Below, piece by piece: positions 1-6,345 of a DNA stretch of 13,258 nt; within the stretch, counting starts at the first letter, position 1; every line of letters starts with the position of its first letter. Under the pieces are notes generated by a model. It made no database searches, was not told the DNA's origin, and saw nothing but the letters and a program-made list of their open reading frames with translations. Made by a program: the position numbers and the translations under genes. The stretch is taken from the NCBI GenBank assembly GCA_013115135.1, contig JABANP010000891.1:1-13258 (forward strand), in the 5' to 3' direction. The stretch is from Perkinsus olseni (Eukaryota > Perkinsozoa > Perkinsida > Perkinsidae).

Positions 1-50
1 ACAACGATTAGATTTTTCCAGAAAAATCCAAAATATTAAATGGTAGTCAT

Positions 51-591
51 CTATACATCTTCATGCAAATAGTAATAGATGATCAAGGGGCTGCTCAAAC
101 GAGCAACGCAGCCCCCACAGTGGCTAAGGCCAGCCACACCTTGCCTCCACGACCTCCGGCTGGTTGCCAGCAACTGGAGGAAGACCTGACAAGAGTGAAA
201 TGTGTCGCGAATGAGCGTGCTACGGGGGTTCTCACCTCCCACTCTCGGAGAGTGACTCTCCCCTCGTAGGCTACGAGTCGTAGCCCGCTGGCGGTCGACC
301 CAACCTCAGGACCGTTGGTAGGCGCGAAGGTCGCGCTGGTCTGAGTGGTCGTAGACGTGTGCTGCCAGAGGAAAGCAAAGGGTCTTCTCCGGCAGCATCT
401 TCAGCCGCCAGTTGCTCGCCAAGCAGCCCCTCCATCACTGACCACCACGTAGGTCCGCTCAACGTGTCCAGGTCGCGAACAAGCCAGGCAGGGGTGGTAG
501 GAGGAGAGGTGTCTCCGCAAGTGACAATGGCGATAACGCAAACCGAAACAGGGTACCGATCATTGTTACGAGTGATATTATAACTCTGAAA
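51..591 (-). pseudogene. Left tandem copy of small secreted-protein gene, frameshifted
   Basis: This is the second copy of the gene at 939-1430. The start codon homologous to that of the right copy is at 563-561. Both copies share the 11-base upstream string TTTCAGAGTTA in sense (here 591-581). A conserved block reads TWWSVMEGLLGEQLA, matching SWWPVMEGMIEHQLA in the other copy. A 50-bp intron fits at 235-186 (gtgaga...tgtcag). The last exon, 185-51, begins VFLQLLATS, beside DFLGQLAGI in the other copy. The frame must change at least twice between the start codon and the intron: the signal-like start, the WWSVMEG block and the stretch before the intron lie in different frames. A decayed copy is the simplest reading. 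Start at an upstream in-frame ATG, or sequencing indels, are alternatives. No known family was recognised. Confidence 0.5.
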
Positions 592-938
592 ACATTGCAT
601 GAGCTGATAGTAGTAGGACACTCATCATGATGAAGATTTATCTCGTGACCCCTGTGCAGATTGGTGTTGCTCAGTGGTTGCGGTCGCGGTGATGTGATGG
701 CGCCCGTCCTCGATCGCGCGCTCTTCATTTCCAAGAGGCTTCATTGGCTCTTCCTTGGACTCCAAGGCTTGGAGAAAGAGTCGATTCGATGCCAGAGTCC
801 TGCCCGGGCTAACTTACCGAGCGAAGCGTCATGAGTCATGTGACATGACTGATGGCCCCTAAGAACTCCGGGAACGCAACTGGAAACGTCGTGTGATATA
901 AGTATTTCAATATATACACCATCGTGCAAATGATAATA

Positions 939-1430
939 TCATGATACAAGTTCAATCATTTGGAGGCTCGTGCTTAGCACAGAAGCTCCGCCCCCAATGT
1001 GACCAGCCCCAGCAAGACGATCTCCCCCCAGCCAATGCACGATGCCTGCCAGCTGCCCGAGGAAGTCCTGACAAAAATAATGTATATCGCTAACGATTGT
1101 CCCTCTGTTATCTCACCCCTTTCACTCTCTCCACCGGAGCCCGCTGGTGGTCGGCTCGTCTTCAGGACCAGAAGTGGGCGCCATGGTAGCGCTCACCTCG
1201 ATGGTCGTAGTAGAGGTGCCGTTAGGGAAAAGTACTGGGTCTCTCCCGGCGGCACCCTCGACTGCCAGCTGATGCTCGATCATTCCCTCCATCACTGGCC
1301 ACCAACTTCTCAGGTTCTTGGAGTCGTCGGTTGGGGCAGAAGGAGCGGGAGTGGGCGCAGGGGAAGGGCCTCCCAGGGCCATGCTGGCCACGATAGTAGC
1401 CAGACGAACGAGAGCCATGATGATGGTCAT
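939..1430 (-). CDS. Small putative secreted protein, right tandem copy
   Basis: Two exons are inferred: 1430-1197 (78 codons) and 1067-939 (42 codons plus stop), both phase 0, joined across an intron that starts gtgagc and ends tttttgtcag. The predicted protein has 120 residues. It starts MTIIMALVRLATIVASMAL, a signal-peptide-like hydrophobic stretch, followed by a Pro/Ala linker (GGPSPAPTPAPSAP). A central block contains SWWPVMEGMIEHQLA. The tail is Gly/Ala rich (LAGAGHIGGGASVL). I do not recognise the family; a lineage-specific secreted protein is an inference. The neighbouring copy at 51-591 preserves the middle and the last exon, so the unit was duplicated in tandem. A pyrimidine-rich stretch ending TTTCAG lies just upstream of the start in sense and could be a spliced-leader acceptor. 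Confidence 0.5.
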
Positions 1431-1460
1431 TAATACCAGGGTTACGTTAACTCTGAAAGT

Positions 1461-2018
1461 GGGAGTGAAAGTCTACTGTGTATCCCTAGGGCACCAAGTA
1501 CGACCAGGTCAGATAAGCGGAGAGAAGAGGCTCTGCGCAAGTACTTATCATGCGGTTCCGGTCGCTCAAGTGGCGGCGGTCGCGGGGACTTCCAGCGCGC
1601 GCCCACTTTCGAGCACTGATATTTCCAGGTCAGGGCTGATGCCGTGCGGTTGAAATGACTCCGAAGCTCTTTGTCTCACACCTAAGGATACGGATCAACT
1701 CCGTCGCTTGAGATCCCCGGATGGAGGGCCCATTGCGAGTGAATCGCTATTGAATGAACACCGGATGCACATTTGTTTAGGGCGGGCTTGTTGTTTGACG
1801 TTTACTGGGTTTCCTGACTGGGTCGCCGGCACAGCCATCGGAAGCTTTATGATTGCTCTCCATGATCTTCACATGCCTAATCCATTGCCTTTGACTCTGT
1901 ACCGTTGTCGAGTTAGAGTATTGTGCGACGGTTCTGCACGAGTCACTGACTCGGACTCCGTGAGTTACCAGTTAGTTTAATTTATCATTCTATACAAAAG
2001 TGGCGTCCTCCGCACTGA
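1461..2018. other. Stretch without a supportable gene
   Basis: Open frames exist, such as 1708-1980 on the plus strand, but none carries a recognisable domain, and none has splice signals that join it convincingly to the kinase-like gene downstream. The start of that gene, and perhaps upstream exons, may lie here. No tRNA-like box or strong repeat was seen. Confidence 0.4.
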
Positions 2019-2021
2019 CAG

Positions 2022-3613
2022 CTCCTCCATCTAATCCCGGCCAAACGGAACAGCCAGGCTCGACAAATTGACGATGGTGGAGCTAGAGGTGTCAGAATAC
2101 ATCGTCCCATTATAATTTGGAACGAGGGTGCACAATCTGGCAACATATTCGACCCAATAGCCCATAGTGAGGAGATCGAGAAGGCCGTACTGGGGAGCTT
2201 CGCCGGGAGTAGTAATATCAGTGTCCTTTTCGCTCCATCATCGTACGCAGGTCCATTGCTCACAAGGTCGGGGCGAATTGCCCCATTGGTAGTTTGTAGC
2301 GACCGTAAAGTTGATTATCAATCTTTGTCCGATTCGTCGATAGGGACGGTGAGTAGTAGTACTGCTAGGAACTGTCTCGGTGTCTATACTTTATCGATGT
2401 ATGTCAATGGCGATGATGCAGAGATGAAAATGCTAGTGAAGGTCGGTCCCTATTGGGGGTCGTTTTGTGGAGAAAAGATTCCTCTCTCAGCTGGTTCGGT
2501 CACCGGACTATGAAGTTGAGACCATTACAGCCACAACGGAAGTGTTTCCTAATTTACTCCGAGATCCTCGTTGCTCCGGTGCCGTTCTGCATCATTGACG
2601 TTGTTTACTACGAAGACGCGGAGGAGTGCGATGAGGGAGACGCTGCACTACGACAGGAGCCAAATGTGCTCTATCACATCCACGTATCGAGGTACTAGCA
2701 TGGCGGGAGGTTCAATTGGGATAGCCGGTACCCCGATCGAGGACTGACTCGTCTTACTTCGTGTCGAATGACAATCACCTAGTCGTCTTTGCCACCTCTG
2801 TTTGGTCGTGTACTGTCTTCTGCGCCGTGTGACTTGGGGTTGGCCGAGTAGTGGGGAGGCCTTGTACTGTGGTGCAGCTGAGATTTTGGCCGTGACAGCC
2901 ACGATTGAAATTATCATCAGGGGTTGATCTAGTCGTCGTAGTTGTCTGCGGCGACCTCAGTGCGGTTTTCCCGCACAGGTTCGAATCCCAGTGCACGGTT
3001 CCTCTATCGGACCTCCTTATGAAGTGGTGGTTCAACAGCGCTGATCTGACTAACATTGCGGAGTTATGCCAATCCTTCGGAAGCTTTCTGGCCGCCTTCC
3101 ACCACGACTATCCACAACTCAACCACGGAGACATGAACCCGACCAACGTACTCGTCGGAACGACTTCTGAGGTAGTACATCTCTCTAACGCAGTGACGGG
3201 GGACGGGAGTGCTGGCAATAATAGAAGCTACAAGAATTTATCGATAGTGAATCGATGCGCGCATGGCGAGAGCTTGAGTACGCTAGAAGTATTTTAACGA
3301 TGACGTGAGGATATTTCAACTCGAATCTGGCGAGAAATATTCACTGCTAATCTCTATTGTTGTTGTTGTTTCTAGTCTCCCTGTGTAGCTCAGAGCGCAG
3401 GTGCCGTACGAGGGTTCAGAGAGCTCGGTGGCGAAGTACAGGTTCGTGCTGGTGGATTGCGGTGGCATGGATGCCGATCCTAGCTCGGGAGGTGCTGCGG
3501 AAGACATGGGGACGCTCCGGAGGGCCTTAGAGGAAATGGGCATACTCTATGGTGCCCAGTTCGTTGCCTTGACTTGGGGCTCCGTGGTGGAGGGGTATCG
3601 ACCGGGACGGTGA
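2022..3613 (+). CDS. Phosphotransferase (APH/choline-kinase-like fold) family protein
   Basis: Inferred exons are 2022-2441, 2491-2691, 2979-3171 and 3401-3613; the true start is unresolved. The introns are 49, 287 and 229 bp with matching phases. A possible N-lobe strand reads EMKMLVKLVRSPDYEVE. The catalytic loop is LNHGDMNPTNVLV (HxDxxxxN pattern), and the metal-binding motif appears as VLVDCGG, with DCG where DFG is common. The final helix region includes EDMGTLRRALEEM, and the protein ends VEGYRPGR. This fits the aminoglycoside/choline-kinase-like phosphotransferase superfamily; the substrate cannot be told. Exon 2 needs a single +1 frame change near 2575, between RDPRC and PVPFCIIDVVYY. 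The two longer introns carry tRNA-like sequence. A small-molecule kinase or an atypical protein kinase are both possible. Confidence 0.6.
2841..2991 (+). other. tRNA-like sequence in kinase intron, Ser/Leu type, split
   Basis: At 2841-2860 lies a sequence that matches the A-box/D-arm of serine or leucine tRNAs (TGGCCGAGT followed by GGGGAGGC). About 100 bases later a hairpin, GTGCGG-TTTTC-CCGCAC (2960-2976), resembles the variable arm of these type II tRNAs. It is followed at once by an exact B-box, GGTTCGAATCC (2978-2988). The order (D-arm, variable arm, T-arm) is right, but the spacing is too long for a functional tRNA and no acceptor stem pairs. The proposed 3' splice site (cacag, ending at 2978) lies inside the B-box; an alternative acceptor in the same frame ends at 2991. 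Confidence 0.6.
3386..3400 (+). other. tRNA D-arm-like fragment at the end of a kinase intron
   Basis: The last 15 bases of the intron 3172-3400 read TAGCTCAGAGCGCAG. This equals the typical D-arm TAGCTCAG...AGCGCAG with the loop (NGGTAG) missing, and the AG of the splice acceptor is its final dinucleotide. No B-box follows. Just before it is a (TTG)n-rich pyrimidine tract at about 3357-3372. On its own the match could be chance; it gains weight from the other tRNA-like introns in the window. Confidence 0.35.
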
Positions 3614-3776
3614 TGGTGCTACATGGATAGTAGTATGATGGTGATGAGATAATCACTCAGTTTAGTAATACATGACGTTGTGTTGTGGTTGTGACTCAAT
3701 TGGAGTGTATCTGAGGATCGTCTACTGCATGAGGGTTCGTGATGGGTCAGTCCTATTTTATTGAGTAGTGCAGGCT
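3614..3776 (+). promoter_or_regulatory. Short intergenic spacer with candidate spliced-leader acceptor
   Basis: Only about 160 bases separate the kinase stop from the U-box start codon. The AG at 3772-3773 (context gtgcag) lies three bases before the ATG at 3777. Spliced-leader trans-splicing is known for dinoflagellates and Perkinsus, so this AG may receive the leader. No conventional promoter element was recognised. Confidence 0.35.
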
Positions 3777-4624
3777 ATGAGCCCTCCTATCGGTGATGTC
3801 GATGATCTCCTGCTGGACGGAATGCTCTGCCCTATCAGTCAGCTCATCATGAGAGATCCTGTCTGTAAGCGTCCTGGACGTACAGCGTCATGGGGCTCCC
3901 CTGGTCGCTTCGTGGCGGTGGGATTGTTATCACACCTGGTGGGACTGCTCGAGAGCGCGTAGTATCTGAGCCACTTTCCCAGCCTGGGAAACCCCTAGGA
4001 ATCCCAGGGGAGGGGGCGTTCGAGTTTTGACGATATTGGTTCTCACGGCCCCTCCCTTTGTGGTCAGCATAACGTGAGTCACGCGCCCGCGTGCAGCAGA
4101 TCGCGGTCCGATAGTGCGCCCTTCTGCATGGTGAACTCGACATGGTCGATGGCAGGTACAGTGGACGGGCACTCATATGAGAGGTCGGCCATCGAGGCTT
4201 GGTTCCGCAACCAGGAGACGGCGGGCCTGAGGTATTCAAGCCCAATGACGGGAGAGGCCCTCCCTACAGCAACTCTCATACCAAATATTACTTTAAAGAG
4301 TAGTATCTTTGCGCACAGTAAAGATTTTTCAAGATCTTGACTCGGCAGCAGTGGCCCCTCAGGAGTGATTGATGATTTTTTGGATAAGACCCCGGAAGTG
4401 GAGCGACTGCTAGACACTACAGCCTCAGCTCCACCATTGTACATGCACAATGTACTATGCTAGCAATTTCGTGGCGCGCGAAATGTTCTTTTGCTGCTGG
4501 TGGTGTTCAGGCATTATCGTCAGCTGTTGGTAGGCCCGGTACCTCCGGCGAGTATCCCAGTATTGAACGACGGAGCAGCTCATTATACGGTAGTGAGGGT
4601 GGTTGGGGTGGGCAGTCGGGCTAG
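3777..4624 (+). CDS. U-box domain protein (probable E3 ubiquitin ligase)
   Basis: Four exons (3777-3864, 4156-4302, 4363-4451, 4511-4624) with introns of 291, 60 and 59 bp join in consistent phase to give 145 residues. The U-box fills the N-terminal half. It starts DGMLCPISQLIMRDPVC, continues across the first intron as TVDGHSYERSAIEAWF, then has SPMTGEALPT and LIPNITLKS. This order (CPI, M-DPV, DGH-YER-AI-W, SP-T, L-PN--L) is diagnostic of U-box domains, which fold like RING fingers without zinc and recruit E2 enzymes. The C-terminal part is a Ser/Gly-rich tail (SSSLYGSEGGWGGQSG) with no recognised substrate-binding domain. The last intron could be read differently: without it the protein would end at 4463. 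The NHR-domain gene begins about 210 bases downstream, and an unseen splice joining the two into one ligase cannot be excluded. Confidence 0.8.
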
Positions 4625-4837
4625 GGATCGTTGCATGGCGACAGAATCAGTTGTACCTGTTGTTTCAAATCCGTTAGCAGTGTAAGACGCATCCTTCGTA
4701 TGCTAATCATAGCGAGTTAAATGATCTTGATACTAATCATCTCAAAGTGGGCGGCATGCTCATGCGTGCAAGGGCGTGTCGGGTTGGGCGGTGGAACGGT
4801 TCTCGCGCCGAGTGTCGATGGGATGAGTGTTGTAGAT

Positions 4838-6132
4838 ATGCGGACCCTGTCTTTCGCTGAGGAGCCTCGGGGTAATCTGATCGAGTTGGATGGTTATAAG
4901 AAGAAGGCTCGGCGATGTGGCACGTCGGCTTTGAACGACTGGTTGGAATCGGTAATGCTCGCGGAGCGGATGGTCGCGCTGGGCATTTGGACGGTTGGAT
5001 TCATCCCTGGCATTCGGGAAACAACTGCCGGTATTCGTAGAGAACACCGCTATCGATTAGGGGTTTGTCGAATGGCGGGATCGATCCCGTGGTCCTGTGA
5101 TGGGTGGTTGTGACTTCTACCACTTGACCAGATTGTATTCTGTTCCTTCCCATTGAGCATTAACGGCTACAACAGGAGTGTGGAGTATCGGATTGAGAAG
5201 ACCGTCACTGGCTGGGGAGGTAGTGCATCTCGTCAAGGATGTCTCGATTCTAGGAGTACAGTACGCTTGAAATTCCACTCCTTTATCTTGCGAACCAGTA
5301 CTATTTGGTTAGTCGAAAGAAGCCTTTACCAGGATTTGAACCCGGGATCTCTTAGTATGCTCAGGTATCCATATTGGCGTTACACCAGATGATCCGAAGG
5401 CTCTAGCAAAGTCCGCCAATTTGAACACGCATTTAGAGGAGCACTCGTGGTAGTAGTAGGACAGTCGCCAGCCCCATCAATCTGGCAGCGCACGCCCCTC
5501 TCATCGTAGTCCAGCTAGACTCGCGCTCCTCCGATTCGGCGACGTGGCTCCAGTTTCCTTCGAATTATTTTGATCATCGGAAGGGAACTTGTAGGGCGCA
5601 GTAGTCGCTATGTGTTCTGGTGTGCGGTAGGAGGGTTGTTAAGTACATAACGCTGGCTAATAGCGCGGAGGGGTTTGCTGGAGTAGAGCTCAGTCGTGCT
5701 GAGTTCACTTGTCGTCGTAGACGGGAATGGGGAGAGGGGAGGAGATTGTTAGTTCAGGTGGGTCGATGCCAGTGGTTGGTTGCATATCCCTGATGAGGGA
5801 GCCAGTCTGTGCGGATGGTCCTCGGGTGATCTCAAAGCTGGGGATTTGGTGAGAGTGCGGTATTGCTGTCAGAGAGAAAAATGACTATTTTCCCCAGGTC
5901 GCCATTACCTGTCCAGAAGATGGTACGCTGTGTGTTTATGTGAATGGTCGGAGGAAAGTTCAGGTGAATCAACGCTGATAAATCCGCTCCGACCTATTCT
6001 GCGTTGTAGGGGCGTGAAGCTCGGATACCATCCGGGAAGCACTCGAAGCCTCTCTACGGCTTCATCGCCCTCACCGGCAACGTCACGGAGGTTTCTCTGG
6101 TCGAGGGGTCCCTGGCACGAGATTATCACTAG
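4838..6132 (+). CDS. Neuralized-like (NHR) beta-sandwich domain protein
   Basis: Well-phased 3' exons are 5389-5449, 5758-5848, 5898-5963 and 6010-6132, with introns of 308, 49 and 46 bp. Upstream coding pieces lie at 4838-4951 or further and at about 5157-5219; the intron between them is not settled. NHR-like segments occur in order: GNLIELDGYKKKARRCGTS, VEYRIEKTVTGWGG, DDPKALAKSANLN, WSSGDLKAGDLVAI, CPEDGTLCVYVNG, and PLYGFIALTGNVTEVSLVEG before the stop. This matches the Neuralized homology repeat pattern (ligand-binding beta sandwich; W-GS, GD-V, DG-L---VNG, LY---D-YG-). A SPRY domain is the main alternative. NHR proteins often act as substrate adaptors of E3 ligases, which fits the adjacent U-box gene. 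The start at 4838 is chosen because an AG ends two bases before it. Confidence 0.55.
5069..5136 (-). other. Antisense tRNA-like sequence in NHR-gene intron
   Basis: Read on the minus strand, an A-box-like D-arm (TGGTCAAGTGG, 5130-5120) is followed at tRNA spacing by a near B-box (GGATCGATCCC, 5087-5077) inside the palindrome CGGGATCGATCCCG (5076-5089). About 33 bases separate the boxes, as in a real tRNA. The acceptor ends do not pair and no clear anticodon loop is present, so this is a decayed tRNA-derived sequence. It lies in an intron whose exact limits are uncertain and is opposite to the host gene. Confidence 0.5.
5322..5387 (-). other. Antisense tRNA-like sequence with good T-arm in NHR-gene intron
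   Basis: On the minus strand a D-arm-like TGGTGTAACG (5387-5378) precedes an exact B-box, GGTTCAAATCC (5342-5332). The T-arm has a full five-pair stem (CCGGG with CCTGG, one G-T pair) around a seven-base loop. The host intron (5220-5388 in my model) ends one base beyond the first base of the D-arm element, so the complement of the tRNA 5' region supplies the acceptor (acaccag). The acceptor stem does not pair and the anticodon arm is lost. Confidence 0.6.
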
Positions 6133-6345
6133 TTTCTCAGCGAGTAAGGTTGCGTTTCTTCGATCGGGGTCTTTCGATTGGTATTAGTCGCCGCTGGTCA
6201 TTGAGGTGGTAGTAGTGGCTCAACCAGAGTGTTCGCGGGTTACTGTCCCTTGTTGACTTCCTCTGCTTCTGATCGGGCGACTCGCTAGGCATGCTCTGGG
6301 GATAGACGGTCTCGTTGGGTTTTATCTTTTTATCATTCAACTAGT
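6133..6345 (+). promoter_or_regulatory. Spacer upstream of SLY1 with candidate spliced-leader acceptor
   Basis: The 213-base spacer ends with a T-rich tract (6318-6338) and the AG at 6343-6344, one base before the ATG at 6346. This is the shape of a trans-splice acceptor. No other promoter element was recognised. Confidence 0.4.

Larger units (their letters stand above)
45..1460. repeat. Tandem duplication of a gene-sized unit of about 550 bp
   Basis: The two units run about 45-600 and 905-1460. They share the acceptor-like string TAACTCTGAAA (581-591 and 1448-1458 on the plus strand). They also share the WW-V-MEG coding block, the intron acceptor TGTCAG followed by a T/A-rich start of the last exon, and a similar 3' flank (CATCTTCATGCAAAT at 57-71 beside CACCATCGTGCAAAT at 917-931). 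Similarity is patchy, so the duplication is not recent. The 300 bases between the units show no gene that I can support. Confidence 0.55.

Noticed and set aside
2361..2380. A 20-base intron at GTGAGTAGTAGT in the kinase-like gene
   Set aside because: It is too short compared with all other introns here, and the frame stays open through it.
5784..5825. A second U-box-like string (CISLMREPVCADG)
   Set aside because: It is in the wrong frame. The same bases in another frame encode SLCGWSSGDLKAGDLVAI, which joins in phase to the NHR exons on both sides.
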